Assembly: GCA_020002185.1 (NCBI GenBank)
Contig: CM034537.1
Span: 13,981,905-14,045,904, forward strand
Direction: 5' to 3'
Origin: Paraescarpia echinospica
Lineage: Eukaryota > Annelida > Polychaeta > Sabellida > Siboglinidae
DNA: 64,000 nt
Position 1 is the first letter of the stretch, and every line of letters starts with the position of its first letter. This document shows, piece by piece, positions 32,647 to 44,775 of this stretch. The translations under genes were made by a program, and so were the position numbers. The notes beneath the pieces are model-generated. The model did not search any database. It was not told where the DNA came from and worked only from the letters and a program-made list of their open reading frames with translations.

Positions 32647-32802
32647 TGTGATATAGCACATACCATAATTGCCATAGCGAACTACATTATCGCATGTATC
32701 ACTACGCCCAATAAACACCAGTTGGTGAGTTAGCCGATCAGGCTGGATCGAGTGTTTGTGCATCGCTGAACGTCATTATACCTATCATAGAGAAGCACTT
32801 CA
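32647..32802 (+). repeat. LTR 2 of the gypsy array (shared between units)
   Basis: Serves as 3' LTR of unit 1 and 5' LTR of unit 2. It appears identical to LTR 3 and is preceded by polypurine tract GCAGAGGGAGA. Confidence 0.93.
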
Positions 32803-33194
32803 TGGTGGCAGCGGTAAAAACAAGCGAATATCGACTACAAACAGCGGTAACAGTGTACGAACTATAACTATTGTTACTGAATGCGCTACCAGCTTAACAA
32901 GCCGCAAACGAAACGTTTAGTTGAAACGAAAGTCAAAACAAAATGGCGTCACGCAGATGCAGACAACGTCGAAGAAGTTGTCAAAGCTGATCACCAGAAG
33001 GCGCCACCAACGTCGGAGAAGTTGTCAACTGATCACCAGGAGGCGACAGCATCGCACATGCACACCGTTAGCGTCTTTGTGAACTGTGACAGTGTTAGTT
33101 TTATGTAAGCCTACGTAAAGCCGGAACCATAAAAGCGGTCGCCAGGCTACAGTAGCTATACCTTACACACTGTGCAACACATAACCAGCTAACA

Positions 33195-35900
33195 ATGGCA
33201 AAATACCCAACTATGAACTGGGAAGGCGATAACATCGCAGAAACATTCAAACTCTTTAAACAGCGAATGACATTGATACTCACAGACGAGAATGTCATTG
33301 ACGCAGCTAAACAGGCAATCAAAATTCAGATTGCTGTTGGTAATGAAGGACTCAAGCGTTTAAATGCGTCAATGCTATCAGACACAGACAAGCAAGATCC
33401 CGCAAAACTCTATCGGCTGTTTGAAGACATAGACTAGACATACGGGTGAACTTTCGCATCCACAGAATGGAACTGATGACATTTCGTCAAACAGAGCGAG
33501 AAAGTACAGACGAGTTTGTCAACAGAGCGCGTCATAAAGGCAGTTTGTGCGACTTTGATGAATGTGAGCTAGTGGAGCGAGTCATTGAGCTCATCATAGC
33601 CAGTACACCTCATGAACTGTTGCAGAAGCATTTGCTAGACCAAAACAAAGGGTACGACATGAGGAGTGTACTGCAAGAGGCACGCAAGTACGAGGCCATA
33701 GCCGCCGGAAAAGCGTCCCTACAAACATTATCCACACATCACACGTCAATCAGTGAGGTAAAGCACCGAAACGCGTGCAGAAACTGTGCATTGTCACACG
33801 CACCGAGGCAGTGCCCTGCATACAAAGACAGATGCAAGCACTGCGATGGCATCGGGCACTGGGCCAAGTGCTGTAGGAAGAAACAGAAAGATGAACAACA
33901 AAGGTATCGCAAACGACGTGATAGCCAGCCAAAGAGCCGAAGCCGACGTGACAGTCGCCGCAGACCACATAAACCAATCCATGAACTTTCCGGCTACCAA
34001 ACAGAAAACGAGAACCCGGACTACGAAAGTGAAAGTGAAGGCGAAGTCTACACGAAGTCGTTCAGCACAATGACGACAGAAAACCCGGGTCGCTGCACAG
34101 ACATTCCACGTGACGAAGTGTACGCTCAACTTAACATTGTGTGCGCTGACATGAAGGGCGTCCACGAACTCAAACTGAAGGTTGATACTGGCGCTTCGGG
34201 CAACACACTGCCCATACGCATAGCACGACAAATGTACGGTGACCAGTGGACAACCAAAGTTGACCCCGTACCGAGCACTACGCTGACAGCCTACAATGGT
34301 GGCGAGATAAAATGCTGCGGTGCAATGAAAATACTCTGCCAGTACAAAGAATGCCAGTGGAGAAAGTACAAATTCTACGTCGTCGATGTCGACGGGCCAG
34401 CAATCTTAGGCTTGCGAGCATGTGAACAGATGAAAATCGTCACCATCAATGCAGTCAAGTCGAGAGACAAAACAACCCAACATGCGGTGACCGTGAAGTC
34501 CGTGGATGATCTGTCGAGGCTCCCCAACCCGAAGAACAACGCTGAGATCCCACTGGACGTGGCTGTGGATGCTGTCGTGCAAGATGAAGAAGAGGAAAAC
34601 GTCATCGACAGCATCGATCTAATCAACTTTAGCATCGACAAACGTGCTCAGCTTCGAGAGTTGTCCACCTCAGACCGCACACTGCGAGCCCTCCAGCAAG
34701 TGGTCTACAGCGGGTGGCCCGACACGATCAGAGATCTGCCACAGGACCTTCGCCAATACTGGTCCTATCGCGACGAAATTGGCATCTCTGATGGCGTCAT
34801 CTTCAAAGGGAGACAGGTCATCATTCCTGAGGCGATGAGGAAAGACATCCTAGGCCAGCTCCACGAAGCACATCTCGGAATCGAGAAGACCAGACGACTG
34901 ATGCGTGAATCAGTTTACTGGCCAAACATTCACAAATACATTGAGACAATGGTGAAAACCTGCGCAGCCTGCCAGGAGAATCAGCCAGAACACCGACAAC
35001 AACCTCTCCTCGCCCATGACGTAGTATCAACACCGTGGACTAAAGTGGCAAGCGACATGTTCCAGGTCAAAGGAAACAACTACCTGCTGATTAGCGACTT
35101 TCACTCAAAGTTCTACCTCGTCCAGAAGATGCAGTCAACAACCAGTTCTGCCATCGCGAACATGTCAGCAGAATGGTTCAGCATGTTCTCACCACCACTG
35201 GAAATAGTGACTGACAATGGCCCACAGTATGTAGGGCAACCATTCCACGACATGTGTAAGAAGTGGAACGTCAAACACACTACAACATCACCCAGATATC
35301 CTCAATCCAACGGACTCATTGAGAGACAGGTCAGGGTGGTGAAAGCGATCATACAGAAATGTGCGAAGACGGGCAGCGACGTGCTAATTGCCTTACAACA
35401 CCATCGATGCACGCCGCTGGATAGTCATCTATCTAGCCCGAGAGAAATCTTGTTCAACAGACCTGTGCGCACTACCCTACCGAGTCACCACCCGACGCTG
35501 ATGCAGAGCCAGCAATCGAACAACGAGCAACTCGAGCGACGCAGAGATCGAATGATACGGGACCACGACCGACACGCGGGTCCAGAGCTCGCTCCGCTGC
35601 ATGCTGGGCAACGCGTGCGAATCCTGAACAAGGAAACACACCAATGGTGCCCTGAAGAGATCATCGCACAGAGCACAGAACCGCGTTCATACATCGTACA
35701 GACGGTCCCATCTGAGAGAGCTGGTGTTGACGCCAACTCCAAGATCCGTGACATTCCGTGACCCGCTGGACGACGACGACACCTCCGACCAACCGGTCGC
35801 GGCGCCCGTCACAACGACCGGTGACACACCGCCCTCCGAACCAGCGATCCGACGATCAGGGCGCGTGATCAGGAAGCCGGCCAGATTCAACAATGAGTAA
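33195..35900 (+). pseudogene. Gag-protease-integrase polyprotein, unit 2 (no RT or RNase H)
   Basis: A copy of unit 1 shifted by exactly 3350 bp. It has the same Gag stop and frame change (33435), the same missing reverse transcriptase and RNase H, and the same C-terminal frame change (about 35750). The visible differences from unit 1 are Thr to Ile (34104), Glu to Asp (34264), a silent change (35251) and Ser to Arg (35443). The leader and small upstream frame are at 32803-33194. Shared lesions mean both copies descend from one already defective element. Confidence 0.92.
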
Positions 35901-35996
35901 TTTTGACTAGTTATTAATTGACTATACAATTAAAATATTCATAATTATTGTTCTAGTTCTATGTATATCGTTCACTTTTATTTCTGCAGAGGGAGA

Positions 35997-36152
35997 TGTG
36001 ATATAGCACATACCATAATTGCCATAGCGAACTACATTATCGCATGTATCACTACGCCCAATAAACACCAGTTGGTGAGTTAGCCGATCAGGCTGGATCG
36101 AGTGTTTGTGCATCGCTGAACGTCATTATACCTATCATAGAGAAGCACTTCA
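35997..36152 (+). repeat. LTR 3 of the gypsy array
   Basis: 156 bp, apparently identical to LTR 2, followed directly by CTGTC and the resumed LINE sequence. Confidence 0.93.
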
Positions 36153-36551
36153 CTGTCCAGTAAGCAACCATCTTATTTGCATTCACTGCTTAATCCTGTA
36201 AGAAAACCTATCCAGCTTCGATTATCTTATTCTGGCCTACTTCTTGTTCCTAGAGTCAACACAAACATTGGAACTAGGGCTTTTTCTGTTGCTGCACCAA
36301 CTCTTTGGAATATGCTCCCTCTTAGTAGTAGATCAGTTGAAAATATTTAAAAATTCCGTCGTCATTTAAAAACTTATCTTTACAACCTTGCTTATCCACC
36401 ATAGCTCCCTAGCGCCTTCACCCATCTGTTGACAACTGGAATACATTTTATGGATTTTGAGATTGACCAATCATTTTGTTTTGATGCGCCCCTGAGCTTG
36501 GTTTCCAAGGATTTAGACGCAATAGAATGTATATTATTAGTATTATTATCA
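36153..36551 (+). pseudogene. LINE 3' end, third piece
   Basis: Encodes LLVPRVNTNIGTRAFSVAAP, TLWNMLPLSS and FRRHLKTYLYNLAYPP. This matches the C-terminal end of the LINE at 56691-57434, then a 3' UTR ending in an AT-rich TATTATTAGTATTATTATC tail. One stop (TAA) lies in ENI*KF. Confidence 0.85.
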
Positions 36552-37849
36552 GCAATGCGTGTGCGTGTGTATCTCGGTTTTCTTCAGCTGTAAGGCGGAA
36601 TCGAACACCATCGATGACTTCAGTTTCCCGTCATTCATTTTTAAGAAGTTGGACCACATGCACGCCCTGATCTCTCGATACCAGTGTTCGACCTTTACCC
36701 CGAAAAGGTGCGGGTCAACCGGACCAGCAACTTCAAAAAGTTCCCGGAGTAAAGTTACTGGTCCGCATTTTACTAATAAATTTGACTAAAACAACTGCAA
36801 CAAAGCGTGAGCGCAAAAATTCAGTACATATACATTGCTATGTCAGACAGATGTTTTCCTTATCACATGTACGGAATATCGGGGCACTATACAACATTGT
36901 TGTCAAATTCATCCACTATCCAAATAATATATCGATTTCATAGAACGGAATATTGTGTTTTAACTCCTCAACAATCTTCCTAGTTTGGTGAAATTCGTTT
37001 CAAAAACAACCAAGAACAATGAAAAAGAAATTGTATTCATTAAACCAAAATGTGGGGAAACAGGCTCAATAATTTGATACCTTTGTTGATATATATTTGT
37101 AATTCGTTAATGTGGACTAACTGTTTTATAAACATATCTAATAAGGCTTGTTATCATTATATAAGGACAAAGGACACTTGGCAATACTGTCAATGACCGA
37201 TCACAGGCCCGTAGCCAGTTCACGGGGTGAACCCCCCCTTTCTCCAAAATGTGAACCCACCTCAAAATTGCATCTTTAAAATATGAACCACTAAATGTAT
37301 TCCATGTTTCTAAAAAGCGTTAACCCCCCGGCCCTCCTATAAGCTGCTGGATAGTTTTCAATCATTACGCGGAATGCAAAGAAAGCCTGATTTGTGCAGA
37401 TGATGAAGGCAGAACCGTTATCTTTTAAAGGAAAACAAAAGGCAACGTTTTGGTGTTAAGCATCGAAAAGAGTTAATCCTCTAAGAAAACCTCGATTTGC
37501 ACCCGCCTTTGCATGACGCTTGCCAAAATAAACATTCAAGCTCACATTTACTGTGGCGGAGGCAGAACCATATGTTTGCCCCCCAGCGAAATTCCAAGGG
37601 GCAGCTGCCCCCTATTCCAGTTTATATACTGCATACTTTGCCTGCTCGGCGTCTCTCATACGCCCGACCGGGAAGCAACTCCAGCCGCTCGGAGCAAGAT
37701 CCAGTGGGTTAGAGATAGAGACCACCACTCTGTGAGTCCACGACAGTTTTCTGTTTCTGTTTTCTGTTTGCAATACTGGCACAACATCCCGAAGGTTGGC
37801 TTCGGCCAGGTTACACATTTACCCTTGTGTGGGATATTTTACTTCCCCT
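36552..37849. other. No gene assigned
   Basis: No supported gene. Positions 37610-37849 may be the body or tail of the SINE that follows, read on the minus strand. The rest is AT-rich with homopolymer C runs near 37236 and 37326. Confidence 0.4.
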
Positions 37850-37972
37850 AAAAAGACACAGGCAACGTGAGGTGAACGAAATTGCCTAAGTTTCGAAACG
37901 GCGGCAGGTGGAATCAAACCACCGTCCCCTCGTTCGACAGTCCGGCGCTCTATCGCGCGACCACCGTTCCCC
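37850..37972 (-). mobile_element. tRNA-derived SINE (head and conserved body)
   Basis: In minus-strand reading it starts GGGGAACGGTGGTCGCGCGA (box A-like, GTGGTCGCGCGATAGAGCGC). About 40 bp later comes GGTTTGATTCC (box B), giving an RNA polymerase III promoter. The segment after the head (GTTTCGAAACTTAGGCAA) is similar to the corresponding part of the SINE at 50146-50281, so they share a body. It is not a tRNA gene because the cloverleaf is imperfect and the body continues. The full length may reach about 37610. Confidence 0.7.
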
Positions 37973-38993
37973 ACTACTCACAAATCAGGACAATGGTTCT
38001 GGCTGCAGCTAATGACGAGTCCCAAGGGGTTTCAATTAAGCTGTATGTACATATTTACTTTTAATTTAGAGTGAACACGACTTAATTATAGTGCCGGAGC
38101 GACAAACAGTGTCGCCACATTGCGGAGCGTGGTTGATCGACGTTTGGCAAATGGGAGGGCGTTAAGAGTGGTGCCACCTCATGGCGAATGATGGCGCCTA
38201 GAAAATCTAGGTTAGAGGACCCGGAAGCGCAGTTTTAGTGCTTTGATCTCGTCGTTTTTGCTTGTTAAAAAGCTAACATGCCGTTGTAAGTAGCCCAATA
38301 ATGTTACGTAGTCATCTGTGTTAACATGTGCTTCAAGTATATCCATTGTCATGCGGTTTAATTTTGTAGCAGCATCTGCTAGAGTGGCTAATCGACATCG
38401 CCGACATCGGAGTTTCCGCGGGAATCAGACAGCGGAAGCCACGGTTGTTCAAGTGTCGACTGTCAGTGTCACTTACTATTTATATATAATCGAGAATTCT
38501 TTAGATGGATTGAGAATAATTTACAATCCAGGAGTAATTCGGGCGCACTAAAATGTCCAGTAGCAGTCAGCACTTTCCCTTGACCGCTTGGCCTTGGGCC
38601 TGGCCTGGCCTTGCCTTGGCTTGGCCTTGGGTAGTTGGGACCTTCAATTAATTAATGTCAATGGCAGGTTTGATTAAAAGGCGCACGACCACGAACGACC
38701 ACGCACGACCATATAATATAATGTGTTGGTAGATAGTTTGGCAGTTGATGGTATATATAGGGTTTGTGTGTGCATTAATACAAAAATTTAGTCTGTATTT
38801 CACCCAGGAGTTACACAATTTAGGCATTTTATCCGATCTTCCGGACGAGCATGTAGTCTCGGCACAGTTGCGCCACCTGGCGAATTGCATTATAATTATA
38901 AGGATAATAACATCGCAAACGTGTTAAGTAACTGTAGTAACATAAAAACTGCGAATTTTGTTACTCAGTTACCAACACTACATACATTTTGGG
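37973..38993. other. Intergenic; simple CCTTGG repeat
   Basis: No gene. A low-complexity run of CTTGGCCTTGG-type repeats covers about 38575-38635, and GACCACGAACGACCACGCACG lies near 38686. The rest shows nothing I can support. Confidence 0.5.
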
Positions 38994-39415
38994 GCACTTG
39001 TGTAGAATCCGGACCCACCTCGATCTTGCCTTAATAACTTGAGTTTTGCCTAACTTTGATACCTCAGTGCGTTAGTTCCATTATTCAACATTACCCCAGG
39101 CATATTTATGTTTAAGAATATTGCGTGTTAGCGCACTTTTGAGGCATAAATAATGCCCCGGTTTGCATCAACATACTCCGATATATCACTCATTTTATGA
39201 GCACGATGCGGTAACCCACGACTGCAGCGGTGCAGACAAGCGCAAACTGTGTCACTATTTGGGCTTCAAAAGTGCGCTAAAACACAATATTTTCGTAATA
39301 TAAATATGCCTGGGATGATTTTGAATGATTGTACTAACGCTCTGATGTATCAAAGTTAGGCAAAACTCAAGTTATATCGGCGAAATCGAGGTGGGTCCGG
39401 ATTCTACACAAATGC
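38994..39415. mobile_element. Long-hairpin MITE, copy A
   Basis: The ends are inverted repeats: GCACTTGTGTAGAATCCGG on the left and CCGGATTCTACACAAATGC on the right. Pairing extends inward for about 150 bp per arm (CCTAACTTTGATAC with GTATCAAAGTTAGG; AGGCATATTTAT with ATAAATATGCCT). A second copy lies inverted at 61397-61786. It is non-coding and has no clear target duplication here. Confidence 0.85.
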
Positions 39416-40181
39416 TCATTTTGGTCGTGCGTGGTCGTGCGCCTTTTAATCATATGGCTATGCAATGTACCGGTACCCCTTGTGGCTGCCTGGACTTGGT
39501 AGTCAGCCTCAGGGAAGGAGGCTCGCATCTCCCCCCATGGCTTGGGACCTCCAACTGCACCCCTCACCCCATTGAGGCTTAGCTAAAGCCTACAACTGCA
39601 CCTAAACAGGTTAAAAACCTGCAATCATTGAGATTTTCATCATTTCCGGGAGAGAGGGTAGTCTGTGGGGCCCAAAACCTCCATTTGCGCCCTCATTTGA
39701 GGCTTGCAAAAAAACTAAAGTGCTGGCAGCCAAAACAAATTCATATTGGGTGGACTGAGCTGAGCTGAGCTTCAGCACCACTCCACTGTCAGATCTTGAT
39801 GTCAGAAGGAGGTGTTGTTGAAGATTTTTTGTTGGAGCTTCAGCACCACTCCGCTGTTGGTTCCTGATATACATCGAAAGGCGGGTGGGGGTCCTGTTGG
39901 AAATTTTGTATGGTGACATAATTTCAGAATGTCTGGGGGGCATGTAACGGGGACACAGTCAAAATGTTTACGGGGGGAGCATGCCACACTAAGCAGGCTT
40001 AGGCTAAATTGCAAACGTCTTAAGGGGAACATCCGGGAGGGTTGGCACTGTACAATAATGATTTATTTTTTATTATATTTCTTTCGGTAATCTATCTTAT
40101 ACCTGCCAAATTATCAGTGTTGAAATCTGTTAATGATGTTGATCAGTTCGTGTTGATCGACGATCTATTTGATACACCTGT
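39416..40181. repeat. Dispersed GAGGCT-type repeat, no gene
   Basis: Contains several copies of a motif around CCTCCAACTGCACCCCTC and TTGAGGCT, also present at 44990-45040 and 46559-46760. A duplicated phrase GAGCTTCAGCACCACTCC occurs at about 39767 and 39836. A small frame starts near 40042 but has no recognisable homology. Confidence 0.45.
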
Positions 40182-40328
40182 AACAATAACGGAAGTGACT
40201 GTTCAAAATTTACATACAATAAATCCTCCTCTGTTTGTGGCACAGAAGAGCTTTCACGAGTGTTTACACCCCGTCAGTATGATTACTCAACTTGTTAGCG
40301 TCTAAGCATATGAGCACGCTAACAAACA
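40182..40328 (+). repeat. 5' LTR of the fourth gypsy
   Basis: 147-bp direct repeat partner of 44776-44914. A TG two bases to its left (40179) may be the true edge. It ends at ACAAACA before primer-binding site TGGTGGCAGGG. Confidence 0.7.
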
Positions 40329-40497
40329 TGGTGGCAGGGAAGTCTTTTGAACTTGACACTAACTGACCTCGTTAGGACCACTAAACATCTGCTCGGTGGA
40401 CAAACTGTGACTGTAAGTGTTGTCACCCCACTAGCGGCACTGGTGTGACCTTAGCCAGGTCACTGCCCTCGCCCTGTACTGATTACAGGCACGTAGT

Positions 40498-41109
40498 ATG
40501 GTGGCCGAGCACCAGCCCCCGGCACAACTGGCTCACCCAGCCCTACTACACAATTTTAACGCAAAGCCACCCGAGCCTGTTAAACTAAGCGCTGACGCTG
40601 CAGCCAACTGGAAGCTGTGGAAGCAGCTGTGGAGCAGCAACGCTGTCGTTGCGGACATTGACAACGAAACCTGCACGGATGCGTTCCGCAAAGCCCTTTT
40701 TGTTTCAACAATGGGGATTGAGGGGCTGCAGGTGTACAATGCGTGTGACCCGGCTGACACGGACAAGATCAGTGACATCTTGGGCCAAACAAATGAAACA
40801 TTTGAACGCTATAAGTTTAATGCACAGGCACAACACTCAGATGAATTGACCAACTCGTATGTCGCAGAACTCAAAAACCTGATGAAAACCTACAATTTCT
40901 GCGACTGTTTGAAGGACAGTCTGCTCAGGGACCGCATTGTCTTCGGGGTGAAGGATGGAAATACGAGGAAACGGCTACTACAAGAGCGTAACCTCGATCT
41001 CAAGAAGTGCATAGACATATGTCGCACTTACGAGAACACTGTGTCACAACTAAAAGTGATATTGGGTCATAATGGAGATGTCCACAGAGTAGACAGAACA
41101 ACCATGTGA
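40498..41109 (+). pseudogene. Gag of the fourth gypsy
   Basis: 203 residues beginning MVAEHQPPAQLAHP. The Gag core pattern is WKLWKQLWSSNAV, ETFERYKFNAQAQH, SYVAELKNLMKTYNF and LLRDRIVFGV, shared with the Gag at 8271. It ends in a stop. The CCHC knuckle lies further on in another frame (about 41190-41310, CSKCKEKNHFAKCC), so a frame change separates capsid and nucleocapsid. Confidence 0.85.
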
Positions 41110-41179
41110 CCAACGTGACAAAGTGGGACATTACGACATGCACAGAAATGAGAGAACGGACCGGCACACAAACCTACTA

Positions 41180-44100
41180 GGCAAGAGTTTCGACCACGCA
41201 TTAATTGCAAGTTTTGTGGTCGAAATCACGAGAGAAAGAAGGAATTATACCCTGCATGGGGACAGTTCTGCAGCAAATGCAAAGAAAAAAATCATTTTGC
41301 AAAGTGTTGCCCACCAAACAATCGTAGGACTCGTGGCATCACAGGAGAACCTCCTCATGACAGACACACATATGAAGACTACGAGGACGAATGTATCCTA
41401 TTCGTGGAAACTGATGCTGTGCACTCGACTGGTCCGTTATACACAGAAATGCTACTGCCTGACGGAAAGCCGTTGATGATGCAAATTGACAGTGGAGCTA
41501 CCGTCAATGTCATGCCGGCAAAGCATGTTGGCTCTGCTAAGTTGATGGACTCAGACATCCAGCTAAGGATGTACAGCAAAGCGTCCTTGAAGCCACTGGG
41601 CAAATGCCGACTGCACCTAGTAAACCTGGTCAACAACAACATAAATCAAGTGGAGTTTCAAGTAGTTGAAGAAAACCTTGTCCCTCTACTCAGCAGGAAG
41701 GCTGCAGAAAAAATGAATCTGATCACTGTCAACTACACCAACTTCAAGCAACTGCACGCTGTCGGCAAGTCGAACTGTGATGTTATCACTGAAGAATACA
41801 AGACTGTGTTCGTTGAATCCTCCACTGGACGCTTGCCAGGCACCGTTAGCCTGAAGACTGAAGACGGAGCTAGACCAGTACAATGTCCCCCACGATGAGT
41901 GCCAATAGCACTACAGAGCAAACTACAACAAGAACTGGAAGAACTCGTGAAAATCAAGGTAATCACTCCTGTCACGGAACCGACTGAATGGTGCTCCCAA
42001 ATCTCGGTACAGACAAAGAAAAGTGGCCAACTACGCATCTGCATCGACCCGAGGCCACTGAATGAAGCTCTACGAAGGCAGGTGTATCCTCTGCCGACAA
42101 TCGAAGACGTCCTCCCGGAGCTATCTAACGCCAAAGTGTTCAGCAAAGTAGACTTATCACACGGCTACTGGCACTGTGAACTTGACGAGGCAAGCAGTTA
42201 CCTCACAATCTTCATAACTCCTCATGGAAGGTACCGATATTTCAGAGAAAGCTGAACGAAAGCCTCACAGGACTCAAGGGAGTCGTATGTGTGGCAGATG
42301 ACATCTTGATCTTCGGAGAATCGGAAGAAGAACACGATTCCAATCTCAGAAACCTGCTGAAAAGGTGGAAAGAAAACGGCCTGAAATTCAACAAGGACAA
42401 GAGCCTGTTTAAGACCCCACACCTAAATTTCCTAGGCCATGTTGTGACCGACAAAGGACTGAAACCTGATGTGAAGAAGGTGGAAGCTATTCTGCGTATG
42501 CCAAACCCCACGAACATAGAAGCAGTGCGCCGTCTGCAAGGCATGATCACCTATCTTGCCAAATTTCTCCCATGACTCTCCACAATCATGGAGCCAATAC
42601 GACGACTAACTCGCCAGGACTGCGACTGGGAATGGGGAGAAGAACAAGAGACCACAATGAGCCAACTGAAGAAACTCGTCACCACTGCACCTCTGTTGGC
42701 ATACTATGATCCAACAAAGAAACTGACCATCCAGTGTGATGCATCGAGCACCGGCCTTGGTGCAGCCCTGATGCAGGACGGCAAACCTCTAGCATATGCC
42801 AGTCGATCGCTCTCAGACACCGAAGTAGGCTATGCACAAATAGAAAAGGAGTGTTTGGCCATAGTCTTCTCTCTCGAACGTTCCCGCCAATACACTTTTG
42901 GTCGTGAAACAGTGGTATGCACCGACCACAAGCCGCTTGAGACGATCGTTAAGAAGCCCTTGCGCAAAGCCCCGAAAAGAATCCAAGGGATGCTACTTCG
43001 ATTACTACAGTATGACATCGAAGTCACCTACAAAGAGGCAAGGAGATGCATATTGCTGATGCTTTTTCTCGAGCATAACTCACTGATAGCACTGACAGAC
43101 AAGGACAGTTCTCTCAGATTAACGCTATCAAACATCTGCCAATAGGACAAACAACACTGACGAAATTACGTGAAAGAACTGATGCAGATGACACAGTGCA
43201 AGCACTTAAAGAGACGGTACTGAATGGTTGGCTGGAAAGCAAGGCAGATGTGAATGCACAAATCTCCTCCAACTTCACCATGAGGGGTGAACTAGCGTTA
43301 CATGATGGACTGATTTTCAAAGGGGAACGTGTGATCGTACCACAAGGCATGTGCAAGGAAATCAAGCAACGCCTACACCTGGGAGCTGACAGCATGGTAC
43401 GACGTGCACGAGTGTGTGTATTCTGGCGACATAAAACAGATTGTGATGATTGTGAAGCCTGCCAGAGCCTAGCTAAATCACTACTTAACGAGACCCTCAT
43501 GCCAATCGAAGCAACACGTCCTTGGGAAAAGGTTGGAACTGATCTGTTCACCTGGGACGACAAAGAGTACTTGCTCACCATCGACTACTTCAGTGGCTGG
43601 TGGGAAGTTGATTGACTCTACAACACAAAGTCTACTGGTGTGATTCGTGCTCTGAAATCACACTTCACTCGCTGGGGAATTCCTTCTATACTGATCAGCG
43701 ATAACGGATCCCAGTACACTGCCGATAAGTTCCGGGAATTCACTGCCGAATGGGAGATCGAACACTATACAAGTTCACCTGGACACGCAAATGCGAATGG
43801 CAAAGCAGAGTCAGGTGTGAAAGCTGCCAAGCACATGATGGAGAAATGCAAGAGAAGTCAAACTGACCCATTCATGGCGATGCTAGAAATTCGCAATACA
43901 CCAACACAAGGAGCAGGCAGTAGCCCAGCACAGCGCATGCTAAACAGACGCACGAAGACAATGGTACCAACGACTGAAATTCTCCTTAGACCGAGAGGAG
44001 AAAATCACCACAAATACGACAAGCTGAAACTGAAGCACAGCCAAGCGATGCAGGCCTACCACTACAACAGAGGTGCTAGAGACCTACCAGTGTTGGAGGA

Positions 44101-44470
44101 AGGAGACTCCATTCGACTGAAACCTTTCCATCTAGGACAGAAGACGTGGCAGAGAGGAACCATTGTGACAAGACTGGATGAAAGGTTATACGAGGTGGAC
44201 ACCCCCACCGGCACTTACAGGCGTAACTGTGTGCACCTGCGGAAGTGTAATGATCCACCCGCCGTTCAGACACCAGAGCCACCTGACTTGTATTAACCCA
44301 ACGAACAAGACCGCTCTCCAATGCCACCGACGACTCCCCAACCAGCGAGAAATCTGCCGAGTCCTGTCCAACGTGAAGTCGTGAACAAAAACCCAAACGT
44401 GTCGGTGCGAAAATCAACTCGTGTCTCGAAGCCACCAGATCTCTCCGATTACGATCTCTCGAAGAAATGA
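41180..44470 (+). pseudogene. Pol of the fourth gypsy
   Basis: The protease has QIDSGATVNVMP (41404-41898 frame). The reverse transcriptase begins after a TGA at 41896 with KVITPVTEPTEW and RICIDPRPLNEAL. It breaks near 42240, where the stretch normally encoding LRxPFG is missing, and continues with VCVADDILIFG. A stop at 42573 precedes RNase H (QCDASSTGLGAAL, CTDHKPLE). The integrase (43196-44296) has a stop at 43612 and then DNGSQYTADKF and NGKAESGVK, with HHCC partly degraded. A C-terminal tail follows to about 44470. At least five lesions make it dead. Confidence 0.87.
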
Positions 44471-44775
44471 CTGTGAAAGAAGTGACATTACAAACACAGA
44501 GACATTGTTAATTTCATTATTTAAGTTAACCAAGAAATTGAAATTTTATTAGCAAAATCGTGACGTATACCCGGCTTAATCTCAAGTGAACTTGAAGAAC
44601 TCTACAGATTATTTAAAAGAAATGTTATTGTTGCTGAAAAGTGTAACGAACATTTGGACGGACTCTAGTATTGCTGAAGCATGCGAAGAACTCTTGGACT
44701 CTATTGACAATAATGTTTATGGTATTGATTACATGAACTTGATATTATATTCGCTGCACTGTTCTATCCTCAAAG

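Larger units (their letters stand above)
29297..36152 (+). mobile_element. Tandem gypsy array (LTR-int-LTR-int-LTR) lacking reverse transcriptase and RNase H
   Basis: Three 156-bp LTRs (29297-29452, 32647-32802, 35997-36152) separate two internal regions of 3194 bp, giving an exact 3350-bp period. Each LTR begins TGTGATATAGC and ends GCACTTCA. TGGTGGCAGCGG follows the first two as primer-binding site. GCAGAGGGAGA precedes the second and third as polypurine tract. CTGTC is found at both outer edges (29289-29293 and 36153-36157), with three extra bases TGT on the left. So the array replaced a single insertion in the LINE. By eye the internal regions differ at four sites (30754, 30914, 31901, 32093 and their partners +3350). 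LTR1 differs from LTR2 and LTR3 at two sites. The internal region has Gag, protease and integrase only. Confidence 0.93.
24005..36551 (+). mobile_element. L2/CR1-like LINE split by two LTR-element insertions
   Basis: Three plus-strand pieces read as one LINE 3' half. They are 24005-24264 (reverse transcriptase up to LLFTLYT), 28793-29293 (from the HHHLYANDTQ block to ITYQALS) and 36153-36551 (from LSSKQP to the AT-rich 3' tail). The pieces continue each other when the inserted gypsy (24265-28792) and the gypsy array (29294-36152) are ignored. The fragment at 56691-57434 provides an undisturbed reference for the second half. The LINE is 5'-truncated, and compared with that reference it lacks about 190 bp near 29190. 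Confidence 0.85.

Noticed and set aside
37895..37972. tRNA gene on the minus strand
   Set aside because: Boxes A and B are present but the cloverleaf is poor and a SINE body follows.
40042..40305. 87-residue frame before the fourth gypsy
   Set aside because: It overlaps the LTR and has no recognisable homology or conservation.
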